Positions 1-10,541 of a stretch of DNA of 52,589 bases are shown piece after piece. How positions within the stretch are numbered: the stretch's first letter is position 1; every line of letters starts with the position of its first letter. Under the pieces are notes generated by a model, which was not told the DNA's origin, made no database searches, and saw only the letters and a list, made by a program, of their open reading frames with translations. The stretch spans positions 1 through 52,589 of the forward strand of contig JAIWNF010000118.1 in NCBI GenBank assembly GCA_025093555.1, read 5' to 3'. A program made the position numbers and the translations under genes. The stretch comes from Circinella umbellata (lineage: Eukaryota > Mucoromycota > Mucoromycetes > Mucorales > Lichtheimiaceae).

Positions 1-1
1 A

Positions 2-163
2 AGTAGTGGAAAGAATAAAATTGGAATGAAATCAGCAAGACAAAATTTGTCTATTGAATCAAGAGCACCTCTTATTAAGAGAACAAGGATGGCACGAATC
101 TCAAGTAATGCAATTAAAGAGGTCCCAATTCCACAATTGAGAACACATAACCACAGGAAATAA
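2..163 (+). CDS. C-terminal end of an unidentified protein (cut by window edge)
   Basis: The frame starting at base 2 is open from the window edge to a TAA at 161-163, giving 53 residues. The piece is basic, with the stretches KRTRMARIS and QLRTHNHRK near its end. I recognise no family. It is likely the last exon of a gene beginning outside the window, because the composition is coding-like and the flanking 500 bp is AT-rich and closed. It could instead be the tail of another transposon protein. No splice acceptor can be checked because the 5' part is missing. Confidence 0.45.
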   Translation, partial: SSGKNKIGMKSARQNLSIESRAPLIKRTRMARISSNAIKEVPIPQLRTHNHRK

Positions 164-686
164 TTTGATAGCTGTAAAGGTAGTTGACGCATGTAGGAAT
201 TGATAGTGACATCATTTGTAGTTGTAGTATCATATATTGTAGTTTTAGCACTATATTATGCTGTAAGCATAATAATAAATCAATAAATATAAGGATAAAT
301 TGATACCATCAACATTATAAGCGAAAAAAAATCATTTTTTTCTGTTTTAAAATCACTGAAAATCTATTGAAAACAACTGTATATTTACTGCGAGTCTACT
401 GAAAATCTACACGGAAAAGCTGCATGTCTGTTTCAAGTCTACAAAAAACTACTAGATAACACTATTTATCTTTAAAATGCGGACACTGAAAAACTTCAAA
501 ATGGTCAAAATTGGAGATTTCCTGTAGATTTAGACAATTAGTCTCATCCCATAGATTTTCTGTAGAAAAAAAGACTGTAGTGTTAAGTGGTCACATGACC
601 ACCCAAGGATCAAATTCTAAATCACAAATCACGTGAACCTTTTCTTTGGTCTGACCAAACGAAACTACCACACAACGTGTCAGTAC
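164..686. other. Gene-free stretch with GTAGATTTT-type repeats and a unit-end copy
   Basis: I see no gene here. Between about 340 and 580 short variants of GAAAATCTAC and its complement GTAGATTTTC recur in both orientations, the kind of cluster often found just inside the ends of DNA transposons. At 667-682 there is ACCACACAACGTGTCA, the same right end as the two LTR-like units that follow. It is followed by GTAC at 683-686, so a further, diverged unit may end here. Confidence 0.4.
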
Positions 687-1881
687 TGACACGTGTGGTG
701 CTTAAATGTGATAAAAAGGAAGTATAAAAATAAAAGTAAAATGAAATAAAATTTTAGGAAGGAGTAGAATAAAATAAAATAAGATAAAATAAAAGGGTTC
801 AAAGAAGTTACGGGTTGAGTGTAGTGAGAATAAAGAGGTAGAAATAGAAAAGAAGATAATAAGTAAATAAAAATATCACAGTGATTATCCAAATCAACTG
901 TCAAACAAAATCAATACGAAATAAAAATAAATAAAATCAAAAGTAAAGTCAAAGTTACTATCCGGATCGAAAAGATAAAATTCGTCCTTTCTTTATTGTT
1001 TAAGGCGACGCCTTATATATCTTTCAAAAATCAATTTTAAAATAATAGTTCTCTAATAACTATTCTACGGTAAACACAATGCAATCGTAATAAAGAAAAA
1101 TAAAGGTACGGGATAAGAATAAGAGTAAAGACAACAAGATAAATGAGATAAGGTATAATGAGGATAATAGAAAGGAAATTACGTGAAAAATGTAAAATTG
1201 ACAGTATGATAATGTGATAATAGTAATATTATCGAGGAGGGTTAAGGTAGATAAACGTGAATAATGGATATAGAGGGTGTGTAAGGATTAAGAGGTTAAT
1301 GACAACAAGATAGAGAAATATAAGATAGAAAAATATTAATAATAATAATGAACATAGAGTAAAATATGAAGATATTATCATGAGTATACGGAATCATGAT
1401 ATTTCGATAAAAAGAAAAATAAATGAACGTATAAAATAAGATAAGGAAAAAGGGAGTAGTTGACAGCAAGAAAATATGACAATAAAATGGATAGGATGAT
1501 AACGAAAATAGTAGATAGATAAAAAAGGAAATTATATGGATCAAACGTATGAGAATAAAGAAGTATGAAAATGGTAAAGATAAAAATAAAATAAGAATAA
1601 TACAAGAATGCACGGATAACGAAAAAGGAATAATAAAGATAATGAAAATAACAAAAATGTTGATTAAAATAAAATAATCAATAAAGTAAAGAAAGGTAGA
1701 AAAGAAATAAATGATAACGGATTGAGGCGATGGGTTTTGATAGACGGAAAAGGGAATAATATGATTGACTACGGAAGAATAAATTTTCCATCTGAGCCAA
1801 TAAAAAAACAGAAAAGAGATTCTGGGTCTAGACCTTTGTTGTTAAGTGGTGAGGCCAGGAAATACACCACACAACGTGTCA
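687..1881. mobile_element. LTR-like unit 1 of a head-to-tail pair
   Basis: This 1195-bp non-coding unit starts TGACACGTGTGG and ends CCACACAACGTGTCA, so its ends are inverted complements with the TG...CA boundaries of an LTR. GTAC stands immediately on both sides (683-686 and 1882-1885), as a 4-bp target duplication would. One strand is strongly purine-rich. A TATA-like CCTTATATATC lies near 1012, next to the small hairpin AAGGCGACGCCTT. The long low-complexity frames on the minus strand are a by-product of this composition. A solo LTR is the best reading; a short non-autonomous DNA element with 4-bp TSD is the alternative. Confidence 0.6.
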
Positions 1882-1885
1882 GTAC

Positions 1886-3085
1886 TGACACGTGTGGTGC
1901 TTGAATGTGGTAAAAAGTAAGTATAAAAATAAAGGTAAAATAAAAATAAAAATTTTAGAAGGAGTAGAATAAAATAAAAGAAGATAAAATAAAAGGGTTC
2001 AAAGAAGTTACGGGTTGAGTGTAGTGAAAGTAAGGAGGTAGAAATAGAAAATAAGATAATAAACAAATAAAAAAATATCACAGTGATTATCCCAAATCAA
2101 CTGTCAAACAAAATCAATATGAAATAAAAATAAATAAAATCAAAAGTAAAGTCAAAGTTACTATCCAGACCGAAAAGATAAAATTCGTCATTTCTTTATT
2201 GTTTAAGGTGACGCCTTATATATCTTTCAAAAATCAATTTTAAAATAATAGTTCTCTAATAACTATTCTATGGTAAACACAATGCAATCGTAATAAAGGA
2301 AAATAAAGGTACGGGATAAGAATAAGAGTAAAGACAACGAGATAAATGAGATAAGGTATAATGAGGATAATAGAAAGGAAATTTACATGAAAAATATAAA
2401 ATTGACAGTATGATAATGTGATAATAGTAATATTATCGAGGAGGGTTAAGGTAGATAAACGTGAATAATGGATATAGAGGGTGTGTAAGGATTAAGAGGT
2501 TAATGACAACAAGATAGAGAAATATAAGATAGAAAAATATTAATAATAATAATGAACATAGAGTAAAATATGAAGATATTATCATGAGTATACGGGATCA
2601 TGATATTTCGATAAAAAGAAAAATAAATGAACGCATAAAATAAGATAAGGAAAAAGGGAGTAGTTGACAATAAGAAAATATGACAATAAAATGGATAGGA
2701 TGATAACGAAAATAGTAAATAGATAAAAAGGGAAATTATATGGATCAAATGTATGAGAATAAAGAAGTATGAAAATGGTAAAGATAAAAATAAAATAAGA
2801 ATAATGCAAGAGTGCACGGGCAACGAAAAAGGAATAATAAAGATAATGAAAAATAACGAAAATGTTAATAAAATAGAATAATCGATAAAGTAAAGAAAAG
2901 TAGAAAAGAAATAAATGATAACGGATTGAGGTGATGGGTTTTGATAGACGGAAAAGGGAATAGTATGATTGACTACGGAAGAATAAATTTTCCATCCGTT
3001 CCAATAGGGAACAGAAAAAAGATTCTGGGTCTAGACCTTTGTTGTTAAGTGGGCGAGTCCTGGAACTACACCACACAACGTGTCA
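1886..3085. mobile_element. LTR-like unit 2, next to tRNA-Ala
   Basis: This 1200-bp unit is a near-identical direct copy of the unit before it, with the same TGACACG start and CGTGTCA end. It is again bounded by GTAC at 1882-1885 and 3086-3089. Its right boundary is 9 bp upstream of the mature tRNA-Ala 5' end. The two copies differ by scattered substitutions and a few single-base indels, so they are not an assembly duplication of one read. Confidence 0.6.
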
Positions 3086-3094
3086 GTACAACAA

Positions 3095-3167
3095 GGGGAT
3101 GTAGCTCAAATGGTAGAGCGCTCGCTTAGCATGCGAGAGGTACAGAGATCGATACTCTGCTTCTCCA
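3095..3167 (+). tRNA. tRNA-Ala (anticodon AGC)
   Basis: A 73-nt cloverleaf can be folded by eye. The acceptor arm GGGGATG pairs with CTTCTCC (one G-U and one T-T mismatch). The D arm contains GCTCAAATGGTAGAGC. The anticodon stem CTCGC/GCGAG carries the loop TTAGCAT with AGC at 3128-3130. The T stem CAGAG/CTCTG closes loop ATCGATA, and the discriminator base is A. The ATCGAT T-loop is also seen in plant tRNA-Ala genes. A-box and B-box sequences are therefore present. T-runs suitable for Pol III termination follow at 3199-3202 (four Ts) and 3214-3219 (six Ts). Retroelement sequence lies within 10 bp upstream and 57 bp downstream. Confidence 0.93.
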
Positions 3168-3234
3168 CAATAAAATATTAAAAAAGTATTATAATGTATT
3201 TTGGTAGATAACGTTTTTTATTTTGTCGTAATAT

Positions 3235-3579
3235 TGTCGTAATATTTTTGGCGGATCAATACCGTAGCCAATAGAAATAGAATAGAACAAAAGATAATTA
3301 AAGAATAAATTATAAGTTGAAAGATAATGTTTTTATTATATGAAATGTAAAGGGTATTTATATATTTTCTAAACTATTAATAAGATATGATAAACTAATA
3401 ATGATAATATACGTGTTCGTGACTGAGGGTTGACTACGTGTTCAAATGATTGTTATGATAATGTGACAGTGATATGGATTAACTACGTGGCAATATAAAA
3501 ATAAAATACGTTTACAAAAGAAGTATCACAAATGGATAAAAAAGGAAAAGTAGAGTCATTACTATTTATGGCTACGACA
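3235..3579 (-). repeat. 3' LTR of Ty3-A
   Basis: 345 bp, beginning TGTCGTAATATTTTTGG and ending GGCTACGACA on the plus strand, nearly identical to the other LTR at 8174-8518. The ends TGTCG/CGACA are inverted complements. Confidence 0.92.
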
Positions 3580-6500
3580 ATACCCCCTCCCCAGATTGTT
3601 GTACGTCCTCGAACAACATAGTAAGATGACCAGCATTGCGTAATTCTTGACGTTCCATAGCACGAGCAGCAGTAGGATCGAACCATGGAGCAGCACCAAT
3701 AGATGAATTAATGTGAATAGGACGTAAACGGTCGGTATGAACCCAGGAGCTGTAAACTTGTCCATTGAGATCCTCCAATTTATAAATATGCGTATCAATA
3801 TTGGTAGCAATCACCTTAAATGGTCCTTTCCAATTATATTCCAAACTAAACTTCTTTTCATGACGCATAAGGACATGATCACCAATAGAAAAAATTTGAG
3901 GTTTAAGAACGGCATCCCAAGTGGCCTTGTCCTTGGCAGCATTATTTTTTAATTTACGTTCAGCAAGTATACGTGCTTCACGCAAACGACGAGCTTCAGA
4001 TACACGGCCTTGAACAATTAAAGAGGGTTCAGGTTCTTGGTCAGTGAGCTGGAGAATGGTGGTAGAACGTCACCAGGTAGCTTGGGGTCGACACCATACA
4101 CCAAAAAATAAGGACTAAATCCATGAGTGCAATGTTTACGGACACGACAAGCAAAGACCGCAGGATCCACAAATTGATCCCAACGATGGATTTGACCATG
4201 AGCATATTTACGAAGCATTTGTTTTAATATACCATTACTTCTCTCAACCTTGCTATTTGTGCGACTATGCCAGGCACTTGTGAGCAAGTGATTAATCTTC
4301 AGACGACCCAAATAAAGATTTAGAACCTTGGACATAAAATTGGCGCCTCTATCTGTAAGAATTTCAGCAGGACATGAAAATGGCAAGACAATCTCTTCAT
4401 AAATAAAGTTGACGATAGCTTCACCAGTAGCATCTGGAACAGCACGAGCAATAGTCCAATTGGTTGCATAATCAACAGCAACAAGGAGCCAACGGTTACC
4501 ATTAATAGTGGTGGGTAATTCGCCAACAAAATCTAAGTGCCAACGGGAAAAAACAGGTGGAACATTCAAAGGCTTCATAGGAGCATGATGAGTCTTGCGA
4601 TCAGCACGAGATGCTAGTTGACATTGTTGACATGTGCGTAACCATTCTTGAATATCCGAGCGCATGCCAGGCCACCACCATGTTTTTGCATTAAATCCAA
4701 AACAGTTAGATTACCAGCATGACCAACAGATTTGTGAAAATCTTGAACTAAATCTGCACGACGAGCAAACAATACATAGCGAACTTCTTGAATAGTATCA
4801 CCAATTTTTACTAACGAAAAACTTGATTATCCCGTACAACAAATTTATCCTTATGTTTATCCAAAAGATCCTTGTACATCGCAGGTCGTTGATCTTCATC
4901 CAAAGCATAGAACTTTGGCCAATCGGACTCTTGGATGGACTTGACAGCATATAAAATTCAGGTTCCAAGGATGTTTCTTGAGTAATACATGTTGGACCAT
5001 CACGCCGAGATAATAAATCAGGAACATGATTATCACGACCTGGTTTATATTGAATATCAGGGTCATATAATTCAATTTCAGCGATCCAGCGAGTCAATCT
5101 TGGTGTAGGTTTGAGTTTCGATCGAAAGTATTTGAGTGGATGATGATCAGAAAAAACTGTATAATGACGACCATCAATAAAACAACGCCAAGTTCGTAAT
5201 GCATGAAGAATGGCTAATAGCTCTCTTTCTTGGGCAGGATAATTGCATTCAGCTGCTGAGAGTTTCTTTGATTCAAAGGCCAAGGGGTGAAGTTGACCAT
5301 CATCGCCTTTTTGCAAGAGTACAGCACCAACAGCATAATCACTAGCATCCGTTTCAATAATGTAAGGGATATCCGGGTTGGGTGGTACCAAAATAGGGGC
5401 AGCAGTCATATGTTCCTTGAGATTTTCAAAAGCCACTTGACAATCTTTTTTCCAAACAATCGCCCTTTTCTTCGCTCCCATACCTTTTGTCAATTCAGTC
5501 AAAGGTGCAGCTAATGAAGCAAACCCTTTTATAAAACGACGATAATGTGATGCCAACCCAACAAACTGACGGACTTCTTGTACATTAGTCGGAACCGGCC
5601 AATCTTGAATGGCTTTCACCTTTTTTCTTGACGGCAAAATACCAGCAGCAGAACTTGAAAACCAACGAACTCCAACTCGGTCTTGAACAGTTCACACTTC
5701 TTTAAATTAGCAATAAGCTTGGCACCACGCAATTTCCAAAACATGACGTAAATGACGATAGTGATCTTCCTTGGTTTTGCTGTATATTAAAATATCGTCA
5801 AGGTACACCATAGCGAACTTGTCTAAACAGTCACCTAATACCGAGTTCATTGTTTTTTGAAATACTGGTGGTGCATTCATCAAACCAAACGGAAGGACAA
5901 GCCATTCGAACGAACCATACCGAGTATTAAAAGCTGTTTTGGGAATATCGTCTTCTTAGATTTGCAATTGATGATAGCCACTTTTCAAATCAATACTCGA
6001 TAATACTTGGCACCGTGAAGTTGTTCCAGGCATTCATCAATACGTGGTAAAGGATGCGAATGACGACGTGTAACTCGATTAACAGCACGATAATCAATAC
6101 AAAGGCGCATTGAACCATCTTTCTTACGCACAAACAAAACAGGAGCCCCCAAGGCGAAGAGCTAGGTCGGATCAAACGTAAATCAAGTAGCTCTGTAATT
6201 TGTCGTCGTAATTCAGCTAATTCCAAAGGACTCATTTTATAAGGCGGTCGTGAAATTGGATCAGCATCACCAGTATCGATTACATGTTCAATACCACGAT
6301 CAGGAGGTAATCCAGGCAATACATCTTGAAATACATCATCGAATTCCTTAATTAGTGATTCAGCTTGCGCCGGTATTGTAATATGTGTTGGACTATTACC
6401 AGGACGAACATAGCATAAGAACACGTCATTGATTCCCTTGTGCCGTTCTAAACGCTGGACTTGACGATGTGATATAAGGTAAGCTAATTCAGGGACTTGA

Positions 6501-7006
6501 CGGGTATGAAGAGGACGAAGAATAAAGTCTTGACCATCTCGACTAATTTTCCAAGTATCCAAATCCCAATCAGGCATCGGTTGTACCATCTTGAGCCAAT
6601 TACGTCCAAGAATGATATCAAACTTAGTATCGAGGATATAAGCGTCAACTTGGTGTTTATAATTTTGAGCATCCAACGGAAGAGTTACTTGTTTGTTGAT
6701 TGCCAACACATGACCACCAGCTGTCTCCACCTCCCGATTTGAAACCAAACGAGTTGGTAATCCAACAGCAACCCTTGGAGCAACATAACACCCACTTGCT
6801 CCTGAGTCAATCATCACACGCACAGAACAACCATTACAAGACATCATATACAGGGGTAATTCAGTTTCCTTTATTGATAATAATGAATCAAAATACTTTT
6901 TATCCTCTTCCAACGTTTCTTGTAACACCTTCGATTCTTCATCTTGATTATCTGACAAATCAATTAATTCGCCTTCAGGTACCATGGGAGTAGCAGAATC
7001 AACCAC
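3572..7006 (-). pseudogene. pol: Ty3-A pol remnant: protease, RT, RNase H, integrase
   Basis: Read on the minus strand, the retropepsin signature DSGASG comes first (about 6805), followed by a reverse transcriptase with the catalytic motif VYLDDI near 5805. An RNase H follows around 5350-5050 (TDASDYAVGA and SDHHPLKYF), then an integrase core at 4665-4018 with the catalytic residues in HLDFVG, LTDRGANF and KVERSNG. The C-terminal tail (3985-3572) is integrase-like with no clear chromodomain. The frame changes at about 6160, 5940, 5640, 4800, 4680 and 4010, and there is a stop in the RT region near 5955. Domains are in the usual order and near the usual length, so the breaks are point indels rather than deletions. 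Pseudogene status is secure; family assignment is from motifs. Confidence 0.9.
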
Positions 7007-7053
7007 ATTGAGTGATTGATTAAAGGATGGATCGGTGCGCGACGGAACTCCTT

Positions 7054-8138
7054 TTAATTCCGGCGCGCGTTGTCGTTTCCCTGGTTCCAGCGACCTTGGT
7101 TTCCTTGACGTCCTTGGTTATTTTGACGACCTTGATTATTTCGACGAGGGGAAGAACAAGTGCGAGCGATGTGACCGAAGCCACCACAATTATAGCATTG
7201 CTTGTCATCATCATTATTACTACGGTAGTTATTTTGTCGCCAATTGACACTACGACCAGACGAACGCCACTGTGCCGGTCTTCTTGAGTGTATAGCATCG
7301 AGATCCATAGGTGCGACACCAGAGGTACGTAGATATTCGGGAGCAGCTTGAGGTTGTATGTGTGTATGTGTGTGTTGTCCATTAGTGTTACCCAAAATAG
7401 ATTGACATTGTTGTTGAGCAGCCTCTACGGCCAAGGCCAAGCGCATTGCTTCATCCACAAACACTGGAAAACGAGTCATGACTTGCATACGGATAGTTGG
7501 GTGCAATCCACGTTGAAAACGGTCCAATGCTTCAGCATCAGTTATGCCAGTCACTGCCGAACAAGCTGTTTGAAATTTGTTTACATAATCAGCTACAGTA
7601 CCAGTTTGTTCCAGAGCAGCCAAACGATCACGGGCCAATTGAGGAGCATTGGGAGGATTAAAATGACCCAAGAAACGTTTCTTGAACACTGCCCATTGGT
7701 CAATTCATCTTGTTCTTCTTGATGTCTCCACCAGACATCTGCGTCATCACGAAATAACGTTACTGTATAATCAATCCACCTGTTTTCTTTTACGCCTGCT
7801 ACCTTAAAATATCGTTCTACGGAGCGTATCCAACCAAGTGCGGCATCCAGACTGCGATCCCCATGATAGGTATCAGGTTCACGTATACGGGCGCGAAAAT
7901 CAGAGGGGCCTTGGCTATGACCTTGATTAGATAAAAGTTGGTTCAAAGCCTGAAGGACAGCGGTTAATTCACTTTGAGAATTCTCTTGTGGGATTTCCAT
8001 TCTTGGTAAAGGTTCAAAGGTAAGTTCGGTTCTAGTTGTTGCTTCTTCTTGTTCTAATTCAATTAAAGGATCTTCTTGTGCACGAAATTCTTGAAAACCG
8101 GGTCTGTTTGTATATTGTGGATATACGTTATCAGGCAT
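7054..8138 (-). pseudogene. gag: Ty3-A gag, one frameshift
   Basis: The reading frame starts at 8138 (MPDNVYPQY) and shifts once near 7690. The first part (to 7593) holds an acidic N terminus and the start of a retrotransposon Gag domain. The second (7689-7054) continues the Gag domain and carries one CCHC zinc knuckle, CYNCGGFGHIARTC, followed by an Arg/Gly/Gln/Asn-rich tail, as in nucleocapsid proteins that bind RNA. Gag would form the virus-like particle in the cytoplasm. The start is supported by its position about 35 bp inside the 5' LTR and primer-binding region. Without the shift the protein would be about 360 residues, ordinary for this group. Confidence 0.85.
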
Positions 8139-8173
8139 ATAAATGAAATGAAAAAAATTCTGTCGCTACCAGT

Positions 8174-8518
8174 TGTCGTAATATTTTTGGCGGATCAATA
8201 CCGTAGACAATAGAAATAGAATAGAACAAAAGATAATTAAAGAATAAATTATAAGTTGAAAGATAATGTTTTTATTATATGAAATGTAAAGGGTATTTAT
8301 ATATTTTCTAAACTATTAATAAGATATGATAAACTAATAATGATAATATACGTGTTCGTGACTGAGGGTTGACTACGTGTTCGAATGATTGTTATGATGA
8401 TGTGACAGTGAAATGGATTAACTACGTGGCAATATAAAAATAAAATACGTTTACAAAAGAAGTATCACAAATGGATAAAAAAGGAAAAGTAGAGTCATTA
8501 CTATTTATGGCTACGACA
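8174..8518 (-). repeat. 5' LTR of Ty3-A
   Basis: 345 bp partner of the LTR at 3235-3579, with the same termini and only a few base differences visible. This points to a moderately recent insertion despite the broken coding region. Confidence 0.92.
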
Positions 8519-8563
8519 ATTTGTCATTGTGTCACTGGACACACTGGACATAAAATATTTTTT

Positions 8564-8755
8564 TTAGCCAGCTCAAACTCGGCTCAAACCACATGTTTGA
8601 GCTCGTTTGAGCTGGCTAAGTTACTAGGTTTGAGAAAGTTGGAAAATCAAAAACCAAGCATTTTATCTGCTCAAACCTATTAAAACAAGTAGTTTGACCA
8701 GCTCAAACTTGATCAAACTTTTAGTTTTAGCGGTTTGAGCACACTCAATCCATGA
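8564..8755. repeat. GTTTGAGC/GCTCAAAC repeat cluster with a long hairpin
   Basis: The octamer GCTCAAAC and its complement recur many times here. The first 56 bases (8564-8619) form a nearly perfect hairpin: the left arm TTAGCCAGCTCAAAC... pairs with ...GTTTGAGCTGGCTAA around a short loop near CACAT. Similar clusters lie at 20180-20340 and, in truncated form, near 20790. Dense inverted octamers of this kind are typical of the subterminal regions of hAT- and CACTA-class elements, but I could not find terminal repeats with a target duplication here. Confidence 0.6.
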
Positions 8756-10541
8756 TTTTGAGAATTGGATGATAATGATGATAGGTTTAAAACGACTTTA
8801 GTGTACTTCTCTATTGGCTTATGTTCCATGTTACACCTTTCAATCAATACATTATATTGGTGGGTTTTTTTACTCATAGTATACACAGCCTTATAATTAT
8901 CATTTGGTATTGGTTTATTATTCTTTTGAATTGCTCAACACGTTTTCTTTTCATTTCCTTTTATATACATAAAGAAGTGTCTTTTGTTTATTTTCTATTA
9001 TTATTTTTTTATTTACTCTACTAAAATAAATATATAATTTCTACTATAATAAGAACTAAACTACTTTATCTAGGTTTACAATATTACTACTCTTCGTTTA
9101 CTATATAACGAACTAAACATAATCTATTTAAAATACCTTAGAATATATACAACTATAAATATATAACAAAGATATGATGTAAATAAATATCACGACATGA
9201 TTCAAAGTGATAAAGCGCGAAATAACAGCATACCATCCTATATAAAAAAAGAATTCGAGTATGAGAAAATTACCCAATATGTTGAAGAAGAATTAGTTAT
9301 ACCATAAATAATATTCACCAAAAACATTGAAGAAAAGATTAGTCATATTATAAAAAGCATCTTCACGCGATAATATAAAAAAAAAGATTGATCAAACCAT
9401 AAATAAGATAGTTACCGAATAATTTGAAGCAAGAGAAAGATAACATGTTTCTATGGGAATCGTTACTATAAAAAATACATAATATTCATGAGAAATCAAT
9501 AAAATCATGCGATATATACATGAAAAAGAACAAGTACATACCTGCCAAATCTTTAAGCTTAAAGAAGTTGCTTATTATTTAAAGTAAAATATCTATATAT
9601 TTTAATTTCCTTTTTGTTGTCCCATTTATGATTCACCTATTACTAGTCTTTCACTATTTACCCTGGCTTTTGCCAAACACGTTCTTCATAATACAGTCAA
9701 TAGTTGGCATGGGTGTACCTTAAGAAACTATTCTATGAATCAGTGGGTATGATTGATGAGTAAGAATATCCAAGTTGATGTAAAAGGGTCATGTAAGCAA
9801 GTAAAAAAAAGAGATACTGGCACCTGTGTCAAAGTACGAAACGCGCGTATAGCTTTGTTTCAAGCAAAAGTAGATATAGTAAATGGGAATAGGCAAAATA
9901 AAAAAAATGGCAGATAAAAAAGCAGATATTTTAGGACCTGCAAATCAATATTCAATGAATACACGGAGATAGGGCACACAAGTACACAAGTACACAGAAA
10001 AAAAAAGAAAAAAAAGAGTAGTTACTACCTGCAGTAAGCATAAAACATATAGATATCCTTCGAGTAAGCATGAGTATAGGAGCCGATAAAAACAAGGATG
10101 TGGTTAATGAATAAAAAGATGAAAGATTAAATCAGGGCAAAATATGAGTAAAAGAGTACGCGTAATCCGGCCAAAAAAAGAATATTACAACTACCTGTGT
10201 TAAACATAAGAACCAACATATAAACTACATTACCGGACAAGGGCATCTATGTATAAGATTAAAAAAGAGGGAATCAGTACTGGTGTTATAGTCAAAGATG
10301 ATAATAATAGATTATTTTAAAGATGGAGTGAAATTTACATTGTGTCATTTTGTTGTAGTAAAGAGGAGTAGAGTGGAAAGAAAGATACTGAAAAAAGAAG
10401 AATAAAAATAATGACCAAATTAGGCCATTCATATTAGGTTAGCCAAATTGGGACAAGAAGAATCTTTTTACGTTATTATGGCATTGTGTCATCACCGTAT
10501 GTACTGCGACGTTGTTTTCTCTGCATAACGAATAAAATAAC
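8756..10541. other. AT-rich stretch without recognisable genes
   Basis: I see no convincing coding region, RNA gene or repeat unit. The frames present are short, low in complexity and lack splice partners. The only structure is simple A/T runs. Confidence 0.6.

Larger units (their letters stand above)
3224..8518 (-). mobile_element. Ty3/gypsy LTR retrotransposon Ty3-A, complete but decayed
   Basis: Two 345-bp LTRs flank a minus-strand gag-pol. The four bases before 3224 and after 8518 are both ATTT, a 4-bp target duplication. The left LTR carries an extra 11 bp (3224-3234, TGTCGTAATAT) repeating its own first bases. In element orientation a TGGTAGCGACAG primer-binding-like site lies just inside the 5' LTR (about 8160-8171), and a polypurine tract GGGGAGGGGG lies just before the 3' LTR (about 3584-3593). 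Gene order is Gag, protease, RT, RNase H, integrase, the Ty3/gypsy order. Several frameshifts break the coding region, so this copy cannot make its own enzymes. Confidence 0.9.

Noticed and set aside
1296..2823. Long Phe/Ile/Tyr/Ser-rich minus-strand frames resembling membrane proteins
   Set aside because: They lie in purine-rich LTR-like units, are repeated with the unit, and have no domain or start context; they are produced by base composition.
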